Shown here: positions 16,516 to 27,700 of the stretch, one piece after another
Layout of the letters: each line of letters starts with the position of its first letter
How positions within the stretch are numbered: position 1 is the stretch's first letter
Assembly (NCBI GenBank): GCA_900319865.1
Contig: ONQD01000007.1
Span: 1 to 64,000 of the forward strand
DNA length: 64,000 nucleotides
DNA from: an uncultured Bacteroidales bacterium
GTDB lineage: Bacteria; Bacteroidota; Bacteroidia; Bacteroidales; P3
Reading direction: 5' to 3'
The notes under the pieces: model-generated
Databases searched by the model: none
Seen by the model: only the letters and a program-made list of their open reading frames with translations
Told to the model about the DNA's origin: nothing
Position numbers and translations under genes: made by a program

Positions 16516-17541
16516 ATGAACAATAATTTGGACGCAACAGGGCATAGCCAGTCGGCACAGGAGCGAGAGGTGGAGCGGGCGTTAAGACCCAAAGGGTTTG
16601 ACAGTTTCGCTGGCCAGCAGCAGGTGCTGGACAACCTCCGTATCTTTGTGGGGGCGGCCAAACAGCGTGGCGAGCCACTGGACCATGTGTTGCTGCACGG
16701 ACCTCCGGGGCTGGGCAAGACCACGTTGTCGTATATTATAGCCAACGAATTGGGGGTGAACATCAAGATGACCTCGGGGCCGGTGCTGGATAAGCCGGGG
16801 GATTTGGCAGGCATGCTCACATCGTTGGAAGCCAATGATGTGCTCTTTATAGATGAAATACACCGACTTTCGCCTGTGGTGGAGGAGTACCTCTATTCGG
16901 CGATGGAGGACTACAAGATAGATATCCTGATAGAGTCGGGGCCGGCGGCACGAAGTGTGCAGCTGAACCTGAAGCCCTTTACCCTGATAGGAGCCACCAC
17001 GCGGTCGGGAATGCTGACGGCGCCGTTGCGAGCCCGTTTCGGCATTACCTGCCGGTTGCAGTATTACGACCCGGAGACACTGGCAAGCATTGTGAACCGG
17101 TCGGCCGGATTGTTGCAACTGAAGATAACATCCGAGTCTGCCTTCGAGATAGCGCGACGCAGCAGGGGAACCCCCCGAATAGCCAATCTGCTGCTGCGGA
17201 GGGTGCGGGATTTTGCCCAAGTGAAAGGCGACGGTACCATTACACTGGACATAGCGCGATATGCCTTGAAGGCGTTGAATGTGGATAGCAACGGATTGGA
17301 CGAAATGGATTTGCGTATATTGACCACCATTATAGACAAATTCCACGGAGGGCCGGTGGGCATAAATAATATAGCCACTTCGGTGGGGGAAGATGCCGGA
17401 ACTGTCGAGGAGGTATATGAGCCCTACCTCATACAGGAAGGCTACCTGCAGCGCACTCCCCGCGGTCGCGAGGCAACCCCGTTGGCCTATCAGCACCTCG
17501 GCAAACTGAAAACCGACGGACAACAACAAGAATTATTTTGA
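16516..17541 (+). CDS. ruvB: Holliday junction branch-migration helicase RuvB
   Basis: 341 residues, the normal length. AAA+ ATPase that drives branch migration with RuvA. N-terminal [20 protein letters not shown], Walker [10 protein letters not shown] at residues 62-70, Walker [20 protein letters not shown] at ~111-129, sensor [19 protein letters not shown], and the winged-helix C-terminus with [15 protein letters not shown]. It heads a plus-strand run whose next gene starts 4 bases after its stop. Confidence 0.97.
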   Translation: MNNNLDATGHSQSAQEREVERALRPKGFDSFAGQQQVLDNLRIFVGAAKQRGEPLDHVLLHGPPGLGKTTLSYIIANELGVNIKMTSGPVLDKPGDLAGMLTSLEANDVLFIDEIHRLSPVVEEYLYSAMEDYKIDILIESGPAARSVQLNLKPFTLIGATTRSGMLTAPLRARFGITCRLQYYDPETLASIVNRSAGLLQLKITSESAFEIARRSRGTPRIANLLLRRVRDFAQVKGDGTITLDIARYALKALNVDSNGLDEMDLRILTTIIDKFHGGPVGINNIATSVGEDAGTVEEVYEPYLIQEGYLQRTPRGREATPLAYQHLGKLKTDGQQQELF

Positions 17542-17545
17542 AATA

Positions 17546-18445
17546 ATGATTAGAAAAGGTTGTCTATTGACGGTGTTTATGACTTTGGCGATGACTACCA
17601 TGGGGCAATGGCCATTGGACGAGATGACGTGGCTTATTCATCGCGACACCAATCATATCCGTACAATCCGTACCTATGCTGTCGACTCCCTGACAGGAAC
17701 ACGGCAACTGAAGCTGACGGAGCATTTTGACCGGTATGGCTACCGCGACGACTCCACTTGCCATAATGAATACGATGACCAAGGCCGCCTTACCATGACG
17801 GAGTCCTATCAATGGGTCAGCCCTACCACGGGTGCAAATCCGCACCGTGAAACCATCTGGAGATGCAGCATCACATATTCCCCAGATGGCACAGTGCAGC
17901 ATATCAAGACAGAGAATTATACAGGGGAAGGCACTATGGAACAGCATGACATGATTCTGCTTTCGCGAAAGGAGCATCCTCGCTTTGGTTTGACAGAATG
18001 TATCTATTATTTGGGGGCGTTTGACACAATCCGTTTCCGCCGTGAGTATGACGATGCTGGCCACCTGCTAAGCACATACTGCGACATCGAGAATTTAATC
18101 GGTTATCACGACACTCGTTATTTCTATGATGCCTCAGGACGCCTTGTTGCACAAAAGAATACGTACTATGAGTCGTGGGACACTCTCGATTACCATTACG
18201 ATTCACATGGTGTGCTCACGTCGCAAACTGGCCACATTTATGAAATAGATATGGGGGCCGAGGTTACTGTCACTTTCCGGCCTGACGGCACACGTCAAGA
18301 AAGCATAGCACGCTGGACAAGCTACGAGGACGCTTCCGAGCTTTTCCATGACTATAGTCATTCCCGATATGACGAACGGGGTGTCCTTGTCTATAATAAG
18401 AGTCCTGAAGGAATCAACGAATTTGAAATAGAATACTGGGAATAA
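17546..18445 (+). CDS. Secreted YD-repeat-like protein, function unknown
   Basis: 299 residues with a probable signal peptide (MIRKGCLLTVFMTLAMTTMGQ). The rest is built on units of the form YDxxGxL or YxPDGT at about residues 76, 111, 168, 194, 218, 244 and 275 (YDDQGRL, YSPDGTV, YDDAGHL, YDASGRL, YDSHGVL, FRPDGTR, YDERGVL), like the repeats of RHS/YD proteins. It is far too short for an RHS toxin shell and has no toxin domain. It follows ruvB by 4 bases and precedes hutI by 12. Probably a periplasmic or outer-membrane-associated beta-rich protein. No function is assigned. Confidence 0.75.
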   Translation: MIRKGCLLTVFMTLAMTTMGQWPLDEMTWLIHRDTNHIRTIRTYAVDSLTGTRQLKLTEHFDRYGYRDDSTCHNEYDDQGRLTMTESYQWVSPTTGANPHRETIWRCSITYSPDGTVQHIKTENYTGEGTMEQHDMILLSRKEHPRFGLTECIYYLGAFDTIRFRREYDDAGHLLSTYCDIENLIGYHDTRYFYDASGRLVAQKNTYYESWDTLDYHYDSHGVLTSQTGHIYEIDMGAEVTVTFRPDGTRQESIARWTSYEDASELFHDYSHSRYDERGVLVYNKSPEGINEFEIEYWE

Positions 18446-18457
18446 AAACGTAAAAAT

Positions 18458-19693
18458 ATGCGAACACTGATTAAGAATATCAAGGAGTTGGTGCAGGTGG
18501 AACGCCAGCCGAAACTCCGCGTCTGTGGCAAGGATATGGCACAGATGGAAACCATCAAGAATGCATACCTGATTATCGAGGACGACAAGTTTGCCGCTTT
18601 CGGTCCCATGTCGGAGCTTAAAGAGCAGAATGCCGACACAGTCATCGACGCCACCGGGCGCATGGTGCTGCCTTCTTTCTGCGACTCCCACACCCATCTG
18701 GTCTATGCCGGCAGCCGCGAGATAGAGTATATCGACAAAATCCGTGGGCTTTCCTATGAGGAGATTGCCAAACGCGGAGGCGGAATCCTCAACAGCGCCA
18801 AGCGCGTGCAGGAGGCCTCGGAAGAACAGCTCTATGAGGATGCCATGAAACGCCTCGAACAGATGATATCCTTTGGCACGGGTGCAGTGGAAATCAAGAG
18901 CGGCTATGGCATGACCACCGAGGCGGAAATGAAGATGCTGCGCGTCATCCGCCGGCTGAAAGAAACCTCTCCGCTCACCATTAAGGCCACCCTTCTCGGT
19001 GCCCACGGCATCCCCATGGAATACCGCGGCCGTCAAGAGGCTTTCGTCGATTTGGTCATCAACGAAATGATTCCCCAGGCCGCAGCAGAAGGTCTCGCCG
19101 ACTATATCGATGTATTCACCGACCAGGGCTTCTTCACCGTTGAGGACACCGACCGGATGCTTGATGCCGGTGCCAAATACGGGCTTCGTGCCAAGATTCA
19201 CGCCAACGAGCTGGCCTATAGTGGCGGCATACAATGCGCTGTGCGCCACAATGCCCTCTCATGCGACCATTTGGAATATACCGGCGATGCCGAAATAGAG
19301 GCACTCCTCGGCTCGGAGACCATGCCTACGGTACTGCCCGGTGCCGCCTTTTTCCTCAATATGGTGCATGCCCCCGTGCGCAAGATGATGGATGCAGGTC
19401 TGCCGGTGGCCATGGCGTCGGACTGCAACCCCGGCTCCAGCCCCTCTTGCAACATGCAGCTGATACTCTCCTTTGCCTGTGTAAACTACAGGATGCTACC
19501 GGAAGAGGCCATCAACGCCACGACAATCAATAGCGGTTATGCTATGGGAGTGAGCGATATGCTTGGTTCGATCGCGGTGGGTAAGAAGGCCAATTTCTAT
19601 ATCACCACCCCGATTCCGACCTATGAGTATCTGCCATACGCCTATGGCGAGAATAAGGTGAGCCGTACCTTCCTGAACGGCAAGGAAGTATGA
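18458..19693 (+). CDS. hutI: Imidazolonepropionase (HutI)
   Basis: 411 residues, normal length. Amidohydrolase that opens 4-imidazolone-5-propanoate to N-formimidoyl-glutamate in histidine breakdown. Metal-binding HxH at residues 78 and 80 ([12 protein letters not shown]), the conserved LLGAHGIP and [12 protein letters not shown] segments, and the metal-ligand Asp in [15 protein letters not shown]. The other hut genes (hutH, hutU, formiminotransferase) are not in the window. Its stop overlaps the next start (ATGA). Confidence 0.95.
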   Translation: MRTLIKNIKELVQVERQPKLRVCGKDMAQMETIKNAYLIIEDDKFAAFGPMSELKEQNADTVIDATGRMVLPSFCDSHTHLVYAGSREIEYIDKIRGLSYEEIAKRGGGILNSAKRVQEASEEQLYEDAMKRLEQMISFGTGAVEIKSGYGMTTEAEMKMLRVIRRLKETSPLTIKATLLGAHGIPMEYRGRQEAFVDLVINEMIPQAAAEGLADYIDVFTDQGFFTVEDTDRMLDAGAKYGLRAKIHANELAYSGGIQCAVRHNALSCDHLEYTGDAEIEALLGSETMPTVLPGAAFFLNMVHAPVRKMMDAGLPVAMASDCNPGSSPSCNMQLILSFACVNYRMLPEEAINATTINSGYAMGVSDMLGSIAVGKKANFYITTPIPTYEYLPYAYGENKVSRTFLNGKEV

Positions 19694-20349
19694 TAAAAGT
19701 AGAACATCTCAACAAGTCGTATGGCACATTGCAGGTGCTGCGCGACATCAATCTGTGTATCTCGCAGGGCGAGGTGGTGAGTATTGTGGGTGCTTCAGGG
19801 GCGGGAAAGACCACCTTGCTGCAGCTGCTGGGAACGTTGGACAAGCCCGACAGTGGCCGGATACTGTATGATGATGTGGATGTGACAGGGATGGACGAGC
19901 GAGCCCTGTCGCAATTCCGGAACAAGAATGTGGGTTTCGTGTTCCAGTTCCACAACCTATTGCCCGAGTTCACGGCGCTGGAGAATGTGTGCCTGCCCGC
20001 ACTGATAGGCGGGCGAAGCATGAGCGAAGCAACAGAGGAGGCAATGCAGCTGCTGAATTTCCTGAAGGTGGCCGACAGGGCAGGGCATAAGCCTGCTCAG
20101 CTTTCGGGCGGTGAACAGCAGCGATTTGCAGTGGCAAGGGCGTTGGTAAACCACCCGGCGGTGGTGCTTGCCGACGAACCGTCGGGAAATCTGGACACAC
20201 AGCATGCTGCAGAGCTGCACGATTTGTTTTTCCAACTGAGGGACCAATATAGGCAGACGTTTGTAATTGTAACCCACAACACTACTTTGGCACAGAAGTC
20301 GGACAGGCAAATAGTGCTGAAGGATGGACAAATATGTAACGAACAGTAA
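19690..20349 (+). CDS. ABC transporter ATP-binding protein, LolD type
   Basis: 219 residues. MacB/LolD-type ATPase: Walker [10 protein letters not shown] at residues 34-42, Q-loop [18 protein letters not shown], signature [19 protein letters not shown], Walker [14 protein letters not shown]-loop FVIVTHN. LolD powers release of lipoproteins from the inner membrane; the LolC/E-type permease partner is not adjacent, so this could also serve another MacB-like exporter. Overlaps hutI by 4 bases and precedes rlmB by 5, inside the ruvB-rlmB run. Confidence 0.85.
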   Translation: MIKVEHLNKSYGTLQVLRDINLCISQGEVVSIVGASGAGKTTLLQLLGTLDKPDSGRILYDDVDVTGMDERALSQFRNKNVGFVFQFHNLLPEFTALENVCLPALIGGRSMSEATEEAMQLLNFLKVADRAGHKPAQLSGGEQQRFAVARALVNHPAVVLADEPSGNLDTQHAAELHDLFFQLRDQYRQTFVIVTHNTTLAQKSDRQIVLKDGQICNEQ

Positions 20350-20354
20350 CGATC

Positions 20355-21143
20355 ATGATACAAAAGAAAACGCCCGTTGCAGCAGGAGCGGCCACGGGGA
20401 CTAAAAAACAGGAAACCACAATTTACGGACTGCGACCGGTAATAGAGGCGATAGACGGGGGTGTCCAGATAGACAAGGTGCTGATGCAAAACGGACTGTC
20501 AGGCCAACTGGCAGGAGAGCTGAAGGGTAGGATAAGGGACAAGAATATTCCGTTTCAGTTTGTTCCGGTGGAGAAGCTGAACCGTATGACCAAGGGCAAC
20601 CACCAGGGGGTTGCAGCGTTGATTGCGCCGATTGCCTACCAGCAGGCTATAGACTTGATTCCAAAATTGATGGATGAGGGAAAGGTGCCGTTTCTCCTGA
20701 TGCTGGACCATGTGACGGATGTGCGCAATTTCGGTGCGATAGTACGTACGGCGGAATGTGCCGGAGTAGATGCAGTGATTATTCCTGACCACGGCAGTGC
20801 CCAGGTGAACGACGATGCTGTAAAGACCTCGTCTGGAGCGTTGTTGCGGATGCCCGTATGCCGGGAGAGCAACCTGAAGACGGTGCTCAACTTGGCACGT
20901 CAGTGTGGCCTTCAAGTGGTGGCAGCAACAGAAAAAGGAGCTACCGATTATCTCGATGTGGACTTGGCAAAGCCGACCCTATTGATTATGGGGGCTGAGG
21001 AAACAGGCATCAGCCCCGAATTGCTTAAATTGTCGGATGTGAGGGCAAAGTTGCCGATACTGGGGCAGGTGCAGTCGTTGAATGTGTCGGTGGCTGCTGC
21101 AGTGTTTATGTACGAGGCCCTGCGTCAGCGCCGGACAAAATAG
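20355..21143 (+). CDS. rlmB: 23S rRNA (guanosine-2'-O-)-methyltransferase RlmB / TrmH family
   Basis: 262 residues. N-terminal substrate-binding part (TIYGLRPVIEAIDGG ... FQFVPVEKLNRMT) and a SPOUT (SpoU) methyltransferase domain from ~residue 110: LDHVTDVRNFGAIVRTAE, KTSSGALLRMPVCR, LIMGAEETGISPELL, VQSLNVSVAAAVFMYEAL, the three SpoU motifs. Uses SAM to 2'-O-methylate RNA; by similarity most like RlmB (G2251 of 23S rRNA), though a tRNA target cannot be excluded. Last gene of the run, followed by an intrinsic terminator. Confidence 0.9.
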   Translation: MIQKKTPVAAGAATGTKKQETTIYGLRPVIEAIDGGVQIDKVLMQNGLSGQLAGELKGRIRDKNIPFQFVPVEKLNRMTKGNHQGVAALIAPIAYQQAIDLIPKLMDEGKVPFLLMLDHVTDVRNFGAIVRTAECAGVDAVIIPDHGSAQVNDDAVKTSSGALLRMPVCRESNLKTVLNLARQCGLQVVAATEKGATDYLDVDLAKPTLLIMGAEETGISPELLKLSDVRAKLPILGQVQSLNVSVAAAVFMYEALRQRRTK

Positions 21144-21239
21144 ACTGTTGTCCAACACTGTGTTGACTTGAAGTTGGTTGACTTCTTGGCTGGAGAAAGT
21201 GTTGCAGCTTCAGAATAGTTGCAACGACAAGACAGCCAG

Positions 21240-21290
21240 AGAGTTTTCCTTTGTTTGCAAAGAACGAGGAAAACTCTTCTTTTTTTTGTT
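21240..21290 (+). terminator. Intrinsic terminator after rlmB
   Basis: An 11-bp stem, agagttttcct (21240-21250) with aggaaaactct (21267-21277), is followed by tcttttttttgtt. Confidence 0.85.
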
Positions 21291-21589
21291 CCATGAGGTT
21301 GAAGACAGGGGGTGGTGTGGATGATTAACGGTTGTTGGGTGTGGTGCTAAATGATGTTAAATAATGGGAGATAAGAGAGCCGAAAAAAACAATTTTGACA
21401 CATATAGAAGACTGAGATGAAAAGGATATTTGGGATTGATGAGAGGATTGGCTTGGAAGACAATTCCAAATGGAAAGGAGTGATTGATGCGCAGTTGAAA
21501 ACATTATGATTTGAAGACATGGAACACGGAATAGAAAAAAACAAAACTAATATGGGCATGCCTATTTTTGTATATAAAATAAAAAAAAT
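21291..21589 (+). other. Gene-free stretch upstream of the giant protein
   Basis: About 300 A/T-rich bases between the rlmB terminator and the giant gene's promoter. No credible frame, repeat or RNA structure was recognised. Confidence 0.4.
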
Positions 21590-21590
21590 G

Positions 21591-21620
21591 TTGTCAATTC
21601 GATTTTTCTTTGTAAATTTG
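21591..21620 (+). promoter_or_regulatory. Promoter of the giant T9SS protein
   Basis: TTG at 21591-21593, a 19-base spacer, and TAAATTTG at 21613-21620, a full match to the Bacteroidota -33/-7 layout. The leader to the ATG at 21709 is about 85 bases. Confidence 0.75.
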
Positions 21621-21708
21621 TAAATTCAAAATTGCCGTATTTCCTTTGGAAAAATGGTCGTTTTGTGTGTGTAATATATTGGAAATAAAAATAATATTAA
21701 TAATAACG

Positions 21709-24700
21709 ATGAAGAAAAGTTTTTTACTTTTGGGATTGATTTTTGCTTTGGGAGTATCCACTGCCCATGCACAGATCCAACAGTTTTTCTCACAGGATTT
21801 CGAAACTGGGAGTCCGGTGAACTATACTGTATCGAACGCGGCATCCGCCCAAACGCAAGCGACAACGGTGTCGGGTGGTAGCCGTTCGATGAAATTGGTT
21901 CACACCCAGGGCGAACAGATCATAATGACGCTGGATACCATTGACTTCTCGGTGGATGGGACTCTGAACTATTACACCTTGGAATTCATGCATATTGCAT
22001 TCGTCAATCCTACGCTGTCATCGGCTCGTACAACAGTGTGTTATATTGAGGTTAAACGCCCTGGCGAGACCGCATGGAGACAGTTGAACAGTACAAACTA
22101 TAACATGACTGAAGGCGGATGTCAAGAGTTTGTGTCGACGGGTTCGTTTAGTAATCAGTCATATATGGAGTGGCGTCAGGATAACGTACCCAACAACAGT
22201 ATGTGGAAGGCCGAGCGTTTCGACTTGGAACAGTTGTTTCAGGGTGTGAGTGTGACAGACAAGAAGCTGATTATCCGATTTATCGTAAACTCAAGAACAG
22301 CCGCCACGTCAACCGATGCTTGGTATATAGACGATATCCGTGTGCGTGCTTCGAGTCAGGCCATTGTGGCACCTGTTATCGATATGCGCCTCTTCCCCGA
22401 TGCATTGAATTATCCCAGCAGCCGTGGTGCCCATGTTGAGGGAGATGTTACCACCACTGTGTTGCAGGGAATTAACAGTGATTCTGTGTTTATTGATTAC
22501 CGTGTTGGAAACAACCCGACGGTGTATAGAAGCTTTATGACCCGTACCGGGGTGGCCAACCGCTTTGCTGGACGCATCCCGTTCTATGGATACGACACAT
22601 TGATTCACTACCATGTTGTTGCGCAAGACTCTACTACAAACCATAATACCACAACATATCCGAAGAATTCAAATCAGTGGCTGACATTTAAATGTGTGCG
22701 TGGATCGACCAATACGGGTCAGATGACAGGCAATCAGACCAACGTCAGTGCCTTCCCATTCCCCAATGATGCCGACGCCCGTTCGGAGTATATTTATGAT
22801 AGTACAACGATGGCCAGCCTCGGTTTCAAACCTGGCTATATCAATAGGTTCAGATTCATCCTTTCGTCTTCTCCACAAACTGTGACAAGACCACGTCTGC
22901 AGATTCGCATGTCCAATGTGCCCAATTACTATGGTCGTACGAGTGGTGGTGATAACACCAAATTCAACGCTTCATCGATGCAGATAGTGTATGACTCGGT
23001 ATTCGTTATTGAACAGGCAGCGGCTGGCTCATACAAGATGGTTGAACTTCAGGATACGTTTTTCTATGCTGGCGGTGCCATTCTTGTACAGGTTTTCTAC
23101 GACGGCAATGTTGATGTTTCAGCTACTCCGGTCAAGCATGTGCCTGTGGCATCCCAGAAGCTCTCACTCTTTACTGAGGGAATGGGTGCACACCTGCATT
23201 ATAACCCCTTTACTACTGATATTTCATATTTTGAATACGGTACTGAGGCAAATACCCGACCCTGGATACAATTCTTTGAGACCGCCAATGTGCCGCTGAT
23301 ATATGACTGCGGTGTTTCGGGATTCTCTTATCCCAGTGAGACCACTCCGTGTAATGTGGGAACCGACTCTGTGGTTGTATGGTTGAAAAACTATGGTGTC
23401 AGGGAGATTAACGCCGTCCGCATGTGGTATCGTATCGATAACCAGCCGGCTATCTTCTACGACTGGACAGGTTCGCTTCCTGGAGGCGACAGTGTGAGAG
23501 TTCACCTCAACGATAATCAGGCATTTTCTGTGGGTTACCACACCATTCGTGCCTGGGTAGACGACACTCTTACCATTACCCAGGATAATATCCGAGTGCG
23601 TGACCACGAACCTTACAACGATACCTCTTTCTCCCGGTTTGCCTCATGCGATGGCCCTTATCATGGAGAACGCACCATCGGCACAGGCGCTTCTGCCCAT
23701 TTCGAGAGTCTCGAGAAGTGCTTGTATGTTCTTAGCCGCTGCGGTATTGATGGCCCGTTGACAATCAAGATGCCTGCTGGTATTTACGATGTTACAACAT
23801 TCCCCTACATTCCCGGCACATCGGCTACCAACCTTGTTACATTCGAGCCTATCTCCGGCCAAGCTTCGGTTACTTTCCGACGCTCCCGTAATGGTATCAA
23901 CTCCAATGCAGAGGCTTTGGTGGATATGTCCGAGGCTCATGGCATACGGTTCAATAATATTACATTTGCCAATGGCCGCTTTGCCGATAACCGATGCAAT
24001 GTCTTGGTTCAGTTGGGAAGCAACAGTGCCCACTGCCACTTTGAAAACTGCACGTTTGTCGACAGCAACATGATTAACAATTCGGCTCGCGCATTGATAC
24101 ACACAGGCTACTCCGACTCTGTGACCATTGTCAATAATACTTTCTATGGTGGTACAATCGGTATTGATGTTCGCGGTGCCGCTCCCGACATTCTTTCTGT
24201 CGGCAATGTGGTTCAGTATAACAACCTGACTCATCAGGTCAATACTGCCATTAGTGTTGTTAACCAGAGCAATGTTTTGGTTGATAGCAACTTTGCCAAT
24301 GACGTACAAACCAATGCCAGTTACATAGTGCTGGGTCAGTATGTATATGGTTCAAGCCGAATCACACGCAACAAAGTCTTCTCGAGCAAGGGTTCCTGCT
24401 GTATTGGTGTATCCGACATGCATGGCTCGGCCAGTGGCTACGGCGTTGTTGCAAACAATATGGTGGTATCGCTCTTCGATGGCAGCACCAACATGCTTAC
24501 CACCCCCCTGAACATCATCAAGGGTTCATACCTCAAGGTGGTATTCAACTCAGTAAGGATGAACTCGCCTCAGTTTGTGAATGTGGCAGCCGCTACACTG
24601 GGTAGTGATGTCATTTCGAACATTTACTTCCAGAACAATGTCATTGCTTCTTTCGACTCCACCAACTACGCTTTCAACTTCATGCCCGGCGATAATCCCA

Positions 24701-27700
24701 CCAACCTCCATGTTGACCACAACTGCTATTATTCCGCCAGTGGCGTACTCAATAAGATAACGGGTGTAAACTACCACAACATTAATGCTTGGCGTTCAGC
24801 CTTGCCCAGCGATGTTGGATCGGTGAATGGCAACCCCAACTACACTAACGGTTCTGTAAGCCGTGTCGACCTCCGTTCTTTCAATGCTCTGCTCCGCAAT
24901 GTGGGTGTTCCCGTGCCAGAGGTAACCGACGACATTTTCGGAACCACCCGTAATGCCACTGCACCCAGCCTCGGTGCTTATGAGGTAACAGCACTTTCCA
25001 TCGACTTTACTCCGGTTGAGTTTGTTTCACCCGAGCCCGACTACTGCGGTGCACCCGCATCTATCCCCGTCGAGGTGGCTATCCGCAATACTGGTAATGG
25101 CACATACACTTATAGCAGTTCCACTCCTATCTATATATATTATAGTATCGATAATGGTCCTGTGCAGTCCTTCACTGTCAACCGCGACTGCGGCCCCATG
25201 GACACCATCCATTTCCTGTCCACCCGCACCATGGCACTGCCCAGCGGAGCCAACAACACAGACCGCACCTATAGTATTAAATGGTGGGTGAAATGCAGCC
25301 TTGACCCTGACGATTTGAACGACACTTCTGTCTATACGGTTCTTTCACGCTATGCTGCTCCTGCTCCCACCCCCATCAATATCTCGGTTCCTTATAACAC
25401 TGCCGCAACCATCACTCCCACTTTGGGCATTGTGTCGTGGCCGGTCAACTACTACACCACCGGCACCGCCCGTCAGCAGCGTTCCGGTATTTCGTGGTAC
25501 CACTCTATGGACGACCCCGAAAAATTCTACTATGGTCCCACTTTGGTCACCACTCCGCTCTACGACGATACAACTTTCTTTATCTCCCAGAAGCGTAATC
25601 TCCCCTTGGTCAAGATTACCGAGGTGCAGGTGAACAAAGCCTATCCTGGTGTAACAACCCCCATGCCATCGTGGATGCATGCCCAGACCAATTTCGCTAT
25701 CGAACTTACCAATATTGGAGACTACCCTGCCAACCTCGAAGGCGACAGCGTACTCGTCATCCAGTCCAACCAGGCTGCAAAGGTTTGGGTGTTGCCCAAT
25801 GTAACTATACAACCCGGCGCATGTCTGATGCTCCAGTTCAAAACCAACAACGATCCTTCCGACTCCACTCGCACCATTTATGCTCCCTCTTCGGCTCAAG
25901 TCACTCCCGCTTATACGGCCAACTTCGCTGTTGTCTATCGTGACGGCCATGGCGTTGCCGATGCAGTACCTTTTAATGCAGTCATTACTACGCCTTCCAC
26001 TCAGGCTATTTCATGGAGCAATCAGAATATCCCCGCATCAGTATGGCAGGGCAATGCCATCGACCTGGCCAAGGGAGCCAGCACGGCAACCCCGCCGGTC
26101 AACACACCCACTGCTGGTGCCCGCCGTATAGCTTGGCCAACCAACAGTCCCACATCTTCACCCACTCCTACCGCCACCCTCTGGCAGGTTGCCACGGCGA
26201 ATACTCCCATGCAGGTAGGCACGGTTGAAGAAAACCTCATACGTTATTTCGACAACGGTTGTGAAGGTGCCCGCTCTCAGGTCACCATCAGTGTCACCAA
26301 TGTCCCTGTCAACGACCTTGCTGTTGATTATCCCGTCGTTGATACCGGCTGCAACCTCTCCACCGCCGAGCCAGTCTCGGTATTGGTCCACAACTATGGA
26401 TCCTCTCCGGTTGCTCCCGTAGTGCTGCATTATAGTCTTGACGGCGGCGCCACAATTGCTTGCACCGACACCATCGCTTCCGGCATTGGATCTCGCTCTT
26501 CGGTATATCACACTTTCTCTTCTACACTCAACATGCACCTCAGCCACGACACTACATTCCATGTCAAGGTATGGGTTGATGCTGTCACTTCCGATATCTC
26601 TCACTCCAACGATACCAACGAAGGCTACTACTACTCGGCCTACACTCCCGAACCTCCTGTGGTTGTCTCGCCCCGCACAGTGAACTATGGCGACACTCTT
26701 CATCTCGAGGCTCTGGGTCTGCCCTCCAATTCCCGCGTGGCGTGGTACGATGCCCACCATGTGGCACTCGACACCACTACAGGCGTCTTTGCCACTCCCT
26801 ACATCTACCATCCCGACACATTCTTTGTCAAGAGCATCGCCTTGCGCAATGTGCCCTCCACGCATGTAGGTAACCTCACCGCTGTAGCCAACAATAACTA
26901 TCCTTCGCCCTACAATCCCAAGACCCGCTATGTCAAAGAGCAGTACATCTACACTGCCGATCAGATTATAGCCGCAGGCCACCAAGCTGGAGAAATCGGC
27001 TCCATCTCCTTCTATCTCGAGTCTTTGGGCAATAATGTCAACTCCTTCACTTTCGACTATTATACCATCAAGATAGGCCCCACCACTGCTTCCACTTTCA
27101 CTGGGTCAGGAAGCAATATTCCTTTCCTCACAGGCCTCACTCAAGTCTACTCTGCTTCCAACCTCACCCTCTCTGCTCAGAATATTGGTTGGGTGCAGCA
27201 CGATTTCGACACTCCCTACCAATGGGACGGCACATCCAACATTGTGGTCGAGGTGACCCGTGCTTTGAGCACGGCAGGCATCAGTGCAGGTGCCAATACC
27301 CGCTATACCGCTCAGGCCAATACTGTTGTGACCAAACAGAACGCCTCTACCGACCAGGCTGCTCAACCTACCGGTGCTCGCGGTGGCAACCGCCCCGACA
27401 TTATCTTCGGATTCCTTGAACCCGTAGGTTGCGAAAGCGCCGAGTCCGCTGTCCATATTCAGGTCACCGGCATTCCCGCTGTTGATGCTTCCATCACCTG
27501 GCCCGATGGCATGGACACTGTGGTCTATACTTCTTGCGACTCCAATGCCTTTACTGTCAAACTCTCCAACCTCGGTTCCAACAACATCAACGAATACATC
27601 CTCCGATACAAAATAGACAACAACGCATGGGCACAAACCACTGGCAACGCCAACAACTTGCCCCTCAGCTACTATCGTATCGTTCCTCTCTGCCAAGTGC

